From Burkholderiaceae bacterium (lineage in GTDB: Bacteria > Pseudomonadota > Gammaproteobacteria > Burkholderiales > Burkholderiaceae), in assembly GCA_947452535.1 (NCBI GenBank), contig CANGCM010000017.1, positions 1 to 34,331 on the forward strand: 34,331 nucleotides of DNA, in the 5' to 3' direction. Shown in pieces: positions 17,548 to 28,783 of this stretch (position 1 is its first letter; the number at the start of each line of letters is the position of its first letter). Under the pieces are notes generated by a model. The model searched no databases. It was not told the DNA's origin and saw only the letters and a program-made list of their open reading frames with translations. Made by a program: the position numbers and the translations under genes.

Positions 17548-17576
17548 TTCAATGAATACTACTTGCTGGAGGTGTA

Positions 17577-18473
17577 ATGGAAGTTGATATGGTATCTCCT
17601 GGATTTGAAAAAATTGTTCCACCTGATTCAAAATTAGAGGTGATTGCGAACGATTTACTGTTTGGCGAGGGCCCGGTTTGGAATAGCAAAACAGGCGAAT
17701 TTTTTTGGGTCGACATTATTGGCGACACTATTTGGAAGTACAAAAAAGGCGTTGGGCGTGAGGTAGTAATGCAGCCGAGCTATAAGGCGGATGGACTCAC
17801 GTTTGATTTGGAAGGGCGTTTAGTGGTTGCGGGTTGGGCTTGGCGCCGAGTATGGCGACTAGAGCATGATGGCAGTATCACCACCTTGTGCTCTGAGTTT
17901 GATGGTCAAAAATTGAATACGCCAAACGATATTGTTGTGAAATCAGACGGCTCGATCTACTTTACAGACCCATCAGGAGCCTTAAATAATGTGGAAATGC
18001 AAGGTGAAGATCTGCAGCGCTATATGGATTATCACGGCGTCTTTCGTATAGATCCCAATGGCGAGGTGACTTTAGTAGTAAAAGATTTTGTATACCCTAA
18101 CGGCCTTGCATTTTCAGCAGACGAATCTTTGCTGTACATCAATGACACACGCGAAAATCTCATCAAAGTATATGAAGTGAATCCAGACGGTAGCGTTAAA
18201 AACGGGAAATTGCTATGTAAGCTCGCCGGCTCAGAGGCGGGCGTTGCAGACGGCATGAAGATTGATGTGCTAGGGAATATCTATTGCACCGGCCCTGCTG
18301 GGATTCAGGTATTTTCACCTCAGGGTGATCTATTAGGGCGCATCAAAATACCTGGACATGCCACGAATTTAGGTTTTGGAGATGATGATTGGAAAGGTTT
18401 ATATATCACTACCTATTCCTCTGTATTTAAAGTGCGACTTGGCGTTGCTGGTCTTCCTGTAAAAATTAATTAA
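17577..18473 (+). CDS. SMP-30/gluconolactonase/LRE-family protein (canonical metal site)
   Basis: This 298-residue six-bladed propeller belongs to a family that hydrolyses sugar lactones using one divalent metal. The metal ligands expected for the family are all seen: Glu31 in FGEGPVWN, Asn117 in TPNDIV, Asn175 in YPNGLAFS and Asp225 in VADGMKID. No signal peptide is seen, so it is cytoplasmic. GGAGG precedes the ATG. It is followed after nine bases by a divergent paralogue at 18483, and both belong to the BKACE operon. Confidence 0.93.
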   Translation: MEVDMVSPGFEKIVPPDSKLEVIANDLLFGEGPVWNSKTGEFFWVDIIGDTIWKYKKGVGREVVMQPSYKADGLTFDLEGRLVVAGWAWRRVWRLEHDGSITTLCSEFDGQKLNTPNDIVVKSDGSIYFTDPSGALNNVEMQGEDLQRYMDYHGVFRIDPNGEVTLVVKDFVYPNGLAFSADESLLYINDTRENLIKVYEVNPDGSVKNGKLLCKLAGSEAGVADGMKIDVLGNIYCTGPAGIQVFSPQGDLLGRIKIPGHATNLGFGDDDWKGLYITTYSSVFKVRLGVAGLPVKIN

Positions 18474-18482
18474 GGGAGCATT

Positions 18483-19391
18483 ATGAGCTGGAGCTTTGAA
18501 AAATTATTTGACACTGGTGGTAGACCCTTGGGCGGAATGGCTTGGGATGGTGCAAAAATGTTGTTTGCAGATATCAATGACAACGCAATTCGCTCATTTC
18601 ATGCGCATTCTCGTTCCTTAGCCGTAGAGCGTAAATTTACCAATCGGATTAATGGAATAGCTTTTGGTGCTGATGGCGCGCTCTATGGTTGTCAAGAGGG
18701 CTCAAGAAGGGTGATCAGAATGCTTGATGATGGATCGTCTACTGCAACCTCAACTCATTTGAATGGCGTTCCTCATAACCACCCCCATCTGATTGTGTCG
18801 GATCGTCATGGCGGATTTTTATTTACTGATTGTTATCACCCATTATTAGCGTCGGGACCTCAGGTTTTTCCAATGCTGAAGCATCAATCGGTATTGAAAT
18901 TGCATTTAGGTCCACGACCACAAAGTCACTGGGAGATCGAGCGCATCACCTTCGATACTATTCGCCCACGCGGTGTTGCTTTGTCTCCAGATGAAAAAAC
19001 CCTTTATGTATCTGATACAACAAATGAGCCTGGTGGTTTGAGGCAAATTAGGGCCTATCCTCTTTTAGAAGACGGGACTCTTGGTCCATTCATACTCTTT
19101 CATAACTTTGGTGAGGATTACAAAGGCATACATCGTGGTGCTGAGGGTTTAACTGTGGATCAACACGGCAACCTTTTTGTGGTCGCAGGCAGTAATAGAA
19201 GCGGGCCAGGCCCAATGGTTTATATCTTCTCACCAGCAGGCCGAGTAATCACATCTCATCAATTGCCAGATTGCATCCCAGTTAACTGTGCCTTTGGGGA
19301 TGTTGATCTTAGTTCCCTGTATGTGAGTACTGAGGATGGAAAGCTGTTTAGAGTTGAAAACACTGGTTTTATGGGGCTCAAGCGAATTTAG
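18483..19391 (+). CDS. SMP-30-like propeller with altered metal-site motifs
   Basis: This 302-residue propeller is related to SMP-30/gluconolactonase (INGIAFGADGALYG, LIVSDRHGGFLFTD, GVALSPDEKTLYVSDT, GLTVDQHGNLFV). The family's metal-binding EGP, PNG and ADG segments read instead GGMAW near residue 18, PRG before VALSPDE and AEG before LTVDQ. It may bind a different metal or none, or have lost hydrolase activity and act on another lactone. It lies nine bases after the canonical paralogue and is probably coexpressed with it. Confidence 0.85.
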   Translation: MSWSFEKLFDTGGRPLGGMAWDGAKMLFADINDNAIRSFHAHSRSLAVERKFTNRINGIAFGADGALYGCQEGSRRVIRMLDDGSSTATSTHLNGVPHNHPHLIVSDRHGGFLFTDCYHPLLASGPQVFPMLKHQSVLKLHLGPRPQSHWEIERITFDTIRPRGVALSPDEKTLYVSDTTNEPGGLRQIRAYPLLEDGTLGPFILFHNFGEDYKGIHRGAEGLTVDQHGNLFVVAGSNRSGPGPMVYIFSPAGRVITSHQLPDCIPVNCAFGDVDLSSLYVSTEDGKLFRVENTGFMGLKRI

Positions 19392-19422
19392 ATAACTAGG
19401 GCGTTAAAAAAGAGGAGATGAA

Positions 19423-20409
19423 ATGAAGCACCGTTTCTTAGGCATTAAATGTCTTTTAACAAGTTTGTTTCTACTGATTGCGCCTTTAGTTTCGGGATCC
19501 GCGATTGCTCAAAAATATCCTGATAGACCAATTAAAGTGGTTATACCTTATCCTGCAGGTGCGATTGGCGACATAATTATGCGTATGGTTGGTCAGCGTT
19601 TAACTGAAAAGTTAGGTCAGCCGATTGTCATTGATAACAGATCCGGAGGCGGTGGCTTAGCTGCTACCGAGGCTGTTGCGAAGTCTACCCCAGATGGTTA
19701 TACGCTTCTTCTCAATGGTCCTAATCATGTAAGTAATTTAGGATTGTTTGCAAAGGTCCCTTACGACCCGGTTCTTGATTTTGTACCAATTACAGCCATA
19801 GCTGATTCTCAAGTGGTCTTAGTGGCGCACAAGTCTGCTGGAATTAAGACAATGCAGCAGTTAGTTGAGGCTGCAAAAGCCAATCCAGGCGCTTTGAACT
19901 ATGGATCATCAGGAAGCGGTACGGGCACTCATCTAGCTGCCGAGATGCTTTTGCGGGCATACGGTATCAGCATGACCCATATTCCTTACAAAGGAGGCTC
20001 TCCAGCAATCACGGGGCAGGCGGCCGGTCAAGTGCAGGTTTCATTCTCTGCTGTTCCATTGGCTTTAAATTTTATAAAAGATGGCACTCTCATTCCGTTG
20101 GCAGTTGGTGGAGCGCAAAAAGTCAGCTCCTTACCAAATGTTCCCACCTTTAAAGATCTGGGCATTATGGATTATGACGTTGAAATTTGGTTTGGATTAT
20201 TGGCACCAAAAAATACTCCACTATCGATTGTGAATGTGATTTATGAGGAAGTTCGAAAGTATGCTGCAGACCCTGCGGTGATGGAGAAATTTGCAACTAT
20301 GGGTCTTACCCCAATTGCATCATCACCAGCGCAATTTTCTAATTTTATTAAAGCGGAGACAAAACGCTGGCCACAGCTGATTCGTGAACTCAATATTACT
20401 GCGGACTAA
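19423..20409 (+). CDS. Bug/TctC-family substrate-binding protein
   Basis: This 328-residue periplasmic receptor has a signal peptide through SGSAIAQ, first loop PYPAGAIGDIIMR, NRSGGGG, TPDGYTLLL and IPYKGGSPAI. AGAGGAG precedes the ATG. It sits within the BKACE operon between the second SMP-30 protein and the first PhyH dioxygenase, so it is the likeliest receptor for the substrate of the pathway (inference). No TctA or TctB gene accompanies it. Confidence 0.95.
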   Translation: MKHRFLGIKCLLTSLFLLIAPLVSGSAIAQKYPDRPIKVVIPYPAGAIGDIIMRMVGQRLTEKLGQPIVIDNRSGGGGLAATEAVAKSTPDGYTLLLNGPNHVSNLGLFAKVPYDPVLDFVPITAIADSQVVLVAHKSAGIKTMQQLVEAAKANPGALNYGSSGSGTGTHLAAEMLLRAYGISMTHIPYKGGSPAITGQAAGQVQVSFSAVPLALNFIKDGTLIPLAVGGAQKVSSLPNVPTFKDLGIMDYDVEIWFGLLAPKNTPLSIVNVIYEEVRKYAADPAVMEKFATMGLTPIASSPAQFSNFIKAETKRWPQLIRELNITAD

Positions 20410-20432
20410 TTAAATAAAAAGGAATAGGGCGA

Positions 20433-21278
20433 ATGAGTCTCAACAATTCAGAATTATCGAGGATCTATCAAAATGATGGATTTGTATGTCCAGTCCCAGC
20501 TATCGGGAAAGATCTTGCATCACAGGCTTTAGAAAAAATTGAGGCAGTTGAAGCAGCTCATGGTGGCAAGTGGCCTAGTGAGTACGCACTAAAACCCCAT
20601 TTGGTCTATCCGTTTCTAGATGAGATTGTTAAGCATCCCACTATTTTAGATGCGGTGGAAAAGATTCTTGGCCCAGATATTATTTGTTGGCAGTGTCGCT
20701 TTTTTATTAAAAATCCCGGAGATGGTGGTTTTGTATCTTGGCACCAAGATATTTCTTATTGGGGTGTTGATATTAGCGAAAACATTTTGACTGCTTGGCT
20801 AGCATTTACCCCTGCCACTAAAGTAAATGGTGTAATGAAGGTGATTCCGGGGACGCATAAATTAAAACTGCTACCTCATCGCGAAGGTGCCGGAAGCGCC
20901 TTAACGGTTCGCGGTCAAGAGGTAGATGTAGATGTGGATGAAAGTCAGGCTGTTTACATGGAACTTCAATCTGGAGAGATGTCTTTGCATCATGTAAAAC
21001 TGTTCCATGGCTCTGATCCGAATGAGAGTGATCAAAGAAGGGTTGGTTTAGCAATCCGCTATATGCCTACCCGAGCAAAGCCGTTGGATGGCCTACCAAA
21101 AGACTCTGTAACTTTAGTAAGAGGGGTTGATAACTTTAATTACTTTCATCATGAATTTCCACCGAAGAGGGATATGGATCCAGCCTCAGTTGAGCAGCAT
21201 AAAAGAATTACAGATACCTATAAGATCATTAATGATATGGCAGCAAGTCGTCTGCACGAAACGATCAGTTCCCAATAA
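20433..21278 (+). CDS. Phytanoyl-CoA dioxygenase (PhyH)-family Fe(II)/2-oxoglutarate enzyme
   Basis: This 281-residue enzyme has Fe ligands His104 and Asp106 in SWHQDISYWG and His192 in LFHGSDPNES, with the 2-oxoglutarate arginine at 203, exactly eleven residues after the distal His as in human PhyH. Bacterial PhyH relatives hydroxylate diverse small molecules. A clear paralogue follows at 24458; the two share blocks such as ENILTAW.AFTPATK and NGVMKVIPGTHK. A GGAAT/GGGCG stretch precedes the ATG. It lies in the operon after a Bug receptor. Confidence 0.93.
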   Translation: MSLNNSELSRIYQNDGFVCPVPAIGKDLASQALEKIEAVEAAHGGKWPSEYALKPHLVYPFLDEIVKHPTILDAVEKILGPDIICWQCRFFIKNPGDGGFVSWHQDISYWGVDISENILTAWLAFTPATKVNGVMKVIPGTHKLKLLPHREGAGSALTVRGQEVDVDVDESQAVYMELQSGEMSLHHVKLFHGSDPNESDQRRVGLAIRYMPTRAKPLDGLPKDSVTLVRGVDNFNYFHHEFPPKRDMDPASVEQHKRITDTYKIINDMAASRLHETISSQ

Positions 21279-21291
21279 TAGAAAGTTATAT

Positions 21292-23407
<2,116 letters not shown>

Positions 23408-23446
23408 CACTGAGCATGAACCTATCTATGAAAGAGGACTGACTTA

Positions 23447-24424
23447 ATGAAGATGAGCCATCGATTGTTTTTAGTGTTGAGCATGGCGATGGCATTTGTT
23501 ATGCCTAGCTTTGCCCAAGAGTATCCTAGCCGTCCGATAAAAATGATTATGCCGTTCGCTCCGGGCGGAGCAGGTGATTTTATTGGCCGTATTTTGTCAG
23601 TAAAAATGTCAGAGATTCTGGGCCAGCAAGTTTTCATTGATAACAAGCCGGGCTTGGGTGGAAATGTGGGGTTGGCAATGGCTGCAAAATCGCAGCCTGA
23701 TGGATACACCATTGTTTATGCAAATATTGGTGCTGTGGCAATTAATCCTGCGCTTTATCCAAATTTAAATATCAACCCCCTCAAAGATTTTGTACCGATC
23801 ACTTTAATTGCAGATGTGCCCAGTGCTTTGGTTGGCAATATCGATTTTCCACCTAAAAATGTACCTGAACTTATCGCTACTTTAAAAGCCAATCCAAACA
23901 AGTTCAATTTTGCTAGCCCCGGGGGCGGAAGTGCCAATAGGTTAGAGACTGAGGTATTTATGCAAAGTACCGGAACAAAAATGGTACATATTCCCTATAA
24001 GGGTGGTGGCGGGCAAGCAGCTATTGGGCTTATTAGTGGTGATGCCCAGATTATGTTTAATACATTGCCATCCCTAAAGCAATTTATTTTAAGTGGCAAA
24101 GTTAAGGGATATGCCGTCACAAGCGCAGCCCGACAGCCTGATTTACCGGGCATACCAACGATGCTTGAGTTAGGTTATCCAGAGTTAGTTACGGGGTCCT
24201 GGCAGAGCTTCTTAGTACCCGCGAATACCCCAAGAGCCGTCGTCAATAAGCTGTATGCAACGATCATACAGATTCTAGAGATGCCCGATGTCAAGGAGAA
24301 GTTAGCATCTGGTGGAGTAAATGTCATGACTAGTAAATCTCCCGAAGCAGCCAGACAGTTTATGCAGGCAGAAATTGAGCGCTGGGGGAAAGTTGTAAAG
24401 GATTCCGGGACTTCACCAGATTAG
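23447..24424 (+). CDS. Bug/TctC-family substrate-binding protein
   Basis: This 325-residue receptor has a signal peptide ending MPSFAQ, first loop PFAPGGAGDFIGR, NKPGLGGN, QPDGYTIVY and IPYKGGGGQAA. AGAGGA lies upstream of the ATG. It separates the FrmA-like gene from the second PhyH gene and is presumably cotranscribed. It is the second receptor of this operon and repeats the Bug-PhyH gene order seen at 19423-21278. Confidence 0.95.
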   Translation: MKMSHRLFLVLSMAMAFVMPSFAQEYPSRPIKMIMPFAPGGAGDFIGRILSVKMSEILGQQVFIDNKPGLGGNVGLAMAAKSQPDGYTIVYANIGAVAINPALYPNLNINPLKDFVPITLIADVPSALVGNIDFPPKNVPELIATLKANPNKFNFASPGGGSANRLETEVFMQSTGTKMVHIPYKGGGGQAAIGLISGDAQIMFNTLPSLKQFILSGKVKGYAVTSAARQPDLPGIPTMLELGYPELVTGSWQSFLVPANTPRAVVNKLYATIIQILEMPDVKEKLASGGVNVMTSKSPEAARQFMQAEIERWGKVVKDSGTSPD

Positions 24425-24457
24425 ATTTAATGGAAGATGGATAATTTTAGGAACTCT

Positions 24458-25318
24458 ATGAGCCAATCAATTACAAACTCGAACTCGTTGACAAAAGATC
24501 AAACTGATTTTTATGATCGCAATGGATACTTGGCGCCGGTCCCAGCAGTAGGTAGTGATATGGCACGCAATACATTATCTAAAATTGAATCTTTCGAGAC
24601 AAAGCACGGCGAATTTCCACAAAAGGGATTGAAGGCGCATCTCTATTTACCTTGGATGGAAGATATAGTTCGTCACCCTCAAATTCTTGATGCGGTTGAG
24701 ACAATTATAGGCCCCGATATATTGTGTTGGTCGAGCCGATTCTTTATCAAGAACCCAGGGGAGAAAGGTTTTGTTTCATGGCATCAAGACGTAACCTACT
24801 GGGGATTGGATGTATCTGAAAACATCCTTACTGCATGGATCGCATTTACACCTGCTACTAAGGCTAATGGAGTCATGAAAGTGATTCCAGGCACACATAA
24901 GAAGGTTGTGGAGCATCGAGAGGGTGCAGCTAGTAATATGCTCCTAAGGGGGCAGGAAGTTGCAGTAGAGGTCAATGAAAAAAATGCTGCTTTTATGGAA
25001 TTAGCGGCGGGAGAAATGTCCTTGCATCATGGACTCATTTTTCATGGATCTGATAATAACTATTCTGACTCTCGCCGAGTTGGGTTTGCAGTTCGTTATA
25101 TGCCTCCAAGAGTCAAGCCATTAGATGGCTTGCCAAGAGATAGCGCAATGCTTGTGCGGGGAGAGGACCATTATGGCCACTTCGATCTTGAACCCAGTGC
25201 AAAAAGCGAATTAGATCCTGATGCGGTTTCTTTTCATAAGAAGGCTACAGATACTTATCAGGCAATCAATCGCGCAGCTGCAAATAAGCATGTCGAAACT
25301 CTAAAGAAACAGTCATAG
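24458..25318 (+). CDS. Phytanoyl-CoA dioxygenase (PhyH)-family Fe(II)/2-oxoglutarate enzyme, second paralogue
   Basis: This 286-residue enzyme has Fe ligands His109 and Asp111 in SWHQDVTYWG and His196 in IFHGSDNNYS, with the 2-oxoglutarate Arg207. The frame is open from ATG 24437, but TAGGA before ATG 24458 and the paralogue's N-terminus favour 24458. Its last codons (HKKATDTYQAINRAAANK) recur almost unchanged in the remnant at 2507, and it is followed at once by a dead dapA-like fragment. Both facts show an ancestral phyH-dapA pair. The substrate is unknown. Confidence 0.93.
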   Translation: MSQSITNSNSLTKDQTDFYDRNGYLAPVPAVGSDMARNTLSKIESFETKHGEFPQKGLKAHLYLPWMEDIVRHPQILDAVETIIGPDILCWSSRFFIKNPGEKGFVSWHQDVTYWGLDVSENILTAWIAFTPATKANGVMKVIPGTHKKVVEHREGAASNMLLRGQEVAVEVNEKNAAFMELAAGEMSLHHGLIFHGSDNNYSDSRRVGFAVRYMPPRVKPLDGLPRDSAMLVRGEDHYGHFDLEPSAKSELDPDAVSFHKKATDTYQAINRAAANKHVETLKKQS

Positions 25319-25399
25319 TTTGAATAAAAATTTGAACATTCTAAAAACGAATTTAGCGCACATCTATCTAGTATGAGCGGCTTAAAGAGTGTGGTGGGT
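25319..25399 (+). pseudogene. Decayed fragment of a dapA-like gene
   Basis: This stretch aligns with codons 20-46 of the intact gene at 2578. NEFSAHLSSMSGLKSVVG aligns with KEFSAHISSMGNLKGVEG, and the DNA around TTTAG.GC.CAT and TCTAGTATG is clearly homologous. A one-base insertion near 25324 and a one-base loss in the A run near 25345 shift and restore the frame. An in-frame stop follows at about 25412. Farther on, about 25519-25557 can be read VNLPILIYDAL, reminiscent of VDLPLVIFQY (140-149) of the intact protein. The rest of 25400-25569 shows no gene. Confidence 0.78.
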
Positions 25400-25569
25400 A
25401 GATCAATAAAGTAATTAGACCTGCGGTTCATTTAATCCCTTTGGCTAATTTCTTAGATATAGATCCTTCTTAGGCATTTTTTTAGTGGCGCGCATGATCT
25501 AGCTTTGTTCAGAGTTAATTTACCAATATTGATTTATGATGCTCTATTCAAGTTTATAAAAAATGAGAT

Positions 25570-26541
25570 ATGAGACACCTTCAAAAAATTGGCTTTTTTC
25601 TATTCTGCGCCCCATTCATCACATTTAGTGCCTATGCTGTGGATATATATCCGGTGCGGCCCGTTAAAATTATTGCCCCACAAGCGCCAGGCGGTGGGGT
25701 AGATATTGTTGGCAGAATTATTGCGGACCAGTTGCGTATTGCAACAGGACAATCTTTCTTAATTGACAATCAAGCTGGTGCTGGTGGTGCAATCGCTGCA
25801 AAAATGACTGCCAGAGCTGCTCCAGATGGCTATACATTGATGATTGGTTATGTTGCAACGCATGGTACCAATCCCGCAGTCAAAAAGAATATCTACGATC
25901 CGATTAAAGACTTCACAGCGATTGGGATGATTGGTGGTACTCCAAATATTTTGGTAGCTTCAAAAACAGTTCCAGTGAAGACCTTGCAGGAGTTTATAAC
26001 TTATGCAAAAGCGAATCCATCTAAGGCTGATTATGGTACTTCAGGGGTTGGCACACTAAATCACTTGTTGATGGAAGAGTTTAAGACTGTTTCAGGTATC
26101 CCTAGCATGGCTGTTCCATATCGCAGTATTGGACAGGCATTTACGGACTCCATTGGTGGACAAATCCAGGTTATTTTCCCGGGGCTATCTGCGGCAATGC
26201 CTCATATTCGTGAAGGCTCTTTTAAGCCTTTAGCAATCACGGGTGAAAAACGAAATCCCTTAATGCCAAACGTACCGACCTTTAAGGAATCTGGTTTCGA
26301 GGGATTCAATAGTCTGACTTGGTATGGAATTGTTGGGCCGCCAGGGTTACCAATTGCTATTCGTGATCAATTAAATAAAACTTTAGCGCAAATATTGGCT
26401 AAGCCAGAGGTCCAAAAGTTATTAGCAGACCAGGCTATCACCATCATGCCGATGACCCCAGACCGTTTTGAGAAATATATCACTGCAGAAGTAAAGCACT
26501 GGACTGAAGTAGCCCGTGTGAGCAAAGTAGAAGCGGATTAA
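25570..26541 (+). CDS. Bug/TctC-family substrate-binding protein
   Basis: This 323-residue receptor has a signal peptide to SAYAVD, a variant first loop PQAPGGGVDIVGR, NQAGAGG, APDGYTLMI and VPYRSIGQAF, where the usual GGG of the second lobe is replaced by SIG. The ribosome site is weak. It follows 250 bp of decayed dapA-like DNA and leads into the MmgE/PrpD gene with three bases between them, so those genes form a unit. Confidence 0.94.
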   Translation: MRHLQKIGFFLFCAPFITFSAYAVDIYPVRPVKIIAPQAPGGGVDIVGRIIADQLRIATGQSFLIDNQAGAGGAIAAKMTARAAPDGYTLMIGYVATHGTNPAVKKNIYDPIKDFTAIGMIGGTPNILVASKTVPVKTLQEFITYAKANPSKADYGTSGVGTLNHLLMEEFKTVSGIPSMAVPYRSIGQAFTDSIGGQIQVIFPGLSAAMPHIREGSFKPLAITGEKRNPLMPNVPTFKESGFEGFNSLTWYGIVGPPGLPIAIRDQLNKTLAQILAKPEVQKLLADQAITIMPMTPDRFEKYITAEVKHWTEVARVSKVEAD

Positions 26542-26544
26542 TGA

Positions 26545-27915
26545 ATGAAAAATTTACCTGATCTTTCCGTATCGGAGAAATTAGCCCAGGCATTTTTAGA
26601 AATGCCAAATGAGTTACCGAAATCCATGCAGGTCTTGTGTGATTCTTTATTAATAGACGTCGCTGGTCTTTGCGTTGCTGCTCGTAGTGCGGACTATGTC
26701 CAAGCTACTATGCGCGCTACCAATGAGCCTGGAAATTGCGTTGTCATAGGTCATCAAGGTCGCTTTAATGTGGCGACGGCAGCTTTGGTCAACGGAACTG
26801 CCACCCATGGCGAGGATTATGACGATACCTTTGAGGGTGGCCCTATTCATGCTGGAGCTGTCATCGTTCCTGCGCTCCTCGCTGCGGCAGAGAAACACCA
26901 ACTTTCTGGTGCTGATATCGCCAGAGGAATAGCGGTTGGTTCTGAGCTGATGTGTCGCTTATGCAGTGTTGCTCCTAAATTAGTTCATAAGGCTGGCTTT
27001 CATCCGACGGCTGTTTTTGGTGCTCTTGGAGCGGCCGCTGGAGTTGCTTCAGCACTGAAATTATCTCAAGCGCAGTGGGTTAATGCGCTCGGTATCGCGG
27101 GTAGTATGGCATCCGGCATTATTGAGTATCTTGCGGAGGGCACTTGGACCAAGCGCATGCATCCGGGTTGGGCAGCCCAGTCGGGTTATCGTGCCGCTCG
27201 AATGGCGCAAGAAGGCTTTACTGGTCCGCGCACCTTGTTTGAAGGTGACCACGGTTTTTTTCATGCTTTCGCAAACCTCGATACAGGTGATTTTTCCGAA
27301 ATGCTAGATGGCGTTGGCAAAGTCTGGTTGTCTTCTGAAATGGCCTTTAAGCCTTATGCATGCGGGACGATGGCGCATCCCTTTATTGACTGCGCTAGAA
27401 AGTTGCTAGCTGAGGGATTAAATCCTGATGATGTTGAATCGATTGTCTGCAATACAGCTGAAGGTATCGTGCATCGTCTTTGGGAGCCCTTGTCATTAAA
27501 ACAAAATCCACCCAATGGATATGCTGCTAAATTTAGTATTCCCTATGCAATTGCGGTCGGTATGTTGCGTAACAATGCCGGCTTGGATGATTATGAAGAG
27601 CAGGTTGTGCATGATCCATTGGTTCGTGCTTTGGCTTCAAAGGTGTCTTATCGAATTGACCCCAATAATCCCTACCCAAAACAATTTACAGGGCATCTAC
27701 GCGTTACCTTAAAAAATGGTGAAGTTCTTGAAGTCAGTCAGGGTCATTTCCGAGGCGGTAGAGATGAGCCGATGTCGATTGAATCGCTTGAAGAGAAGTT
27801 TCTAGCCAACTGTCAGTATGGAGGGTGGACTCTGAGTGACGCTAGCGCAGCCTTAACTTGCTTGAGGGGTATTCGTTCTGCACCTTCTTTGGATTTAAGT
27901 CCCTTAGCTAAATGA
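26545..27915 (+). CDS. MmgE/PrpD-family protein
   Basis: This 456-residue protein belongs to the 2-methylcitrate dehydratase/iminodisuccinate epimerase/cis-aconitate decarboxylase family. Its signature stretches are LVNGTATHGEDYDDTFEGGPIHAG (81-104), KAGFHPTAVFGALGAAAG and MHPGWAAQSGYRAARMA, followed by EGDHGFFHAF. Family members dehydrate, epimerise or decarboxylate polycarboxylic acids. No methylcitrate genes (prpB, prpC, acnD) are nearby, so a propionate role is not supported. It is tightly linked to the Bug gene upstream, suggesting a tri- or dicarboxylate ligand (inference). Confidence 0.92.
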   Translation: MKNLPDLSVSEKLAQAFLEMPNELPKSMQVLCDSLLIDVAGLCVAARSADYVQATMRATNEPGNCVVIGHQGRFNVATAALVNGTATHGEDYDDTFEGGPIHAGAVIVPALLAAAEKHQLSGADIARGIAVGSELMCRLCSVAPKLVHKAGFHPTAVFGALGAAAGVASALKLSQAQWVNALGIAGSMASGIIEYLAEGTWTKRMHPGWAAQSGYRAARMAQEGFTGPRTLFEGDHGFFHAFANLDTGDFSEMLDGVGKVWLSSEMAFKPYACGTMAHPFIDCARKLLAEGLNPDDVESIVCNTAEGIVHRLWEPLSLKQNPPNGYAAKFSIPYAIAVGMLRNNAGLDDYEEQVVHDPLVRALASKVSYRIDPNNPYPKQFTGHLRVTLKNGEVLEVSQGHFRGGRDEPMSIESLEEKFLANCQYGGWTLSDASAALTCLRGIRSAPSLDLSPLAK

Positions 27916-27937
27916 ATCATCTTTTGAAAGACTATGA

Positions 27938-28699
27938 ATGATGTTGACTGATTCGCTAAAGGGTCGCGTTGCTATCGTTACTGGCTCCGCAAAAAATATT
28001 GGTAAGGAAATTGCTTTGGAGTTAGCGCGAGAAGGTGCTTCTTTAGTGATTAATGCACGTTCTTCCTTAACTGAAGCCAATGAGCTTATGCAGGAAATAC
28101 ACACTTTGGGTGGTAAGGCCTGTGTTCATATGGCGGATGTGAGTACTCCAGAGGGTGCTACTTCATTGGTAAAAGCGGCGATTGAACATTTCGGAGCCGT
28201 AGATATTTTAGTAAACAACGCTGCTGTCAGGCGACATTCCTCTCTGGATACTTTAGAGCTCGCCGAATGGCGTGAGGTTATGGGTTGTATTCTGGATAGC
28301 GCCTATCTCTGTACTCGTATGGCTTTACCGTATTTACGCCAATCAGATATGGCAAGCGTCATTAATATTGGCGGCATGTCAGCACACACTGGTTCAAAAG
28401 AGCGCGCACATGTTCTGGCAGCGAAGTCGGGGTTGATTGGCCTCACTAAAGGGCTTGCTCATGATCTTGGCGATGATGGCATTACGGTTAACTGCGTAGT
28501 CCCTGGATTAATTGATACCGTCAGAGGAGAAAGTGCTGGCACTGGTAAACCAGAGCATCACTCCAAAAATAAAACACTGATTGGTAGAAAAGGTGATCCA
28601 CGCGAAGTAGCCTATCTAGTGGCTTTTTTGTGTAGCTCTAAAGCCAGATACCTTACCGGTCAAACCTTGCATGCGAACGGTGGCGCTTATTTAAACTGA
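27938..28699 (+). CDS. SDR-family protein lacking the canonical catalytic tyrosine
   Basis: This 253-residue SDR has the cofactor motif TGSAKNIGKEIA (15-26), NNAA (93-96) and the C-terminal HANGGAY. The usual YxxxK reads VLAAK: Lys163 is present, but position 159 is Val with His158 beside it. The serine region reads NIGGMS instead of NISS. It may use another proton donor or not be a normal dehydrogenase. The frame is otherwise intact and the length normal. It is the last gene of the plus-strand run, before a strong hairpin. Confidence 0.87.
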   Translation: MMLTDSLKGRVAIVTGSAKNIGKEIALELAREGASLVINARSSLTEANELMQEIHTLGGKACVHMADVSTPEGATSLVKAAIEHFGAVDILVNNAAVRRHSSLDTLELAEWREVMGCILDSAYLCTRMALPYLRQSDMASVINIGGMSAHTGSKERAHVLAAKSGLIGLTKGLAHDLGDDGITVNCVVPGLIDTVRGESAGTGKPEHHSKNKTLIGRKGDPREVAYLVAFLCSSKARYLTGQTLHANGGAYLN

Positions 28700-28728
28700 T
28701 GGGCTTGTAGATTAAGCTCGGTATGCAT

Positions 28729-28758
28729 ACTGGGCATCTCAAATATTGAGCGCCCAGT
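28729..28758. terminator. Bidirectional hairpin between convergent genes
   Basis: ACTGGGC (28729-28735) pairs with GCCCAGT (28752-28758), and an inner CTCAA/TTGAG stem closes on ATA. The result is a long nearly continuous hairpin between the SDR (plus) and the Bug gene (minus). The T-rich run after it is weak on either side. Position and strength make it the likely end of the BKACE-operon transcript. Confidence 0.7.
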
Positions 28759-28783
28759 GATCTTATTTCATTGACTTACCTAG

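Noticed and set aside
26545..27915. Methylcitrate (propionate) pathway role for the MmgE/PrpD gene
   Set aside because: No prpB, prpC or acnD gene is nearby, and the gene is joined to a Bug receptor and an SDR instead.
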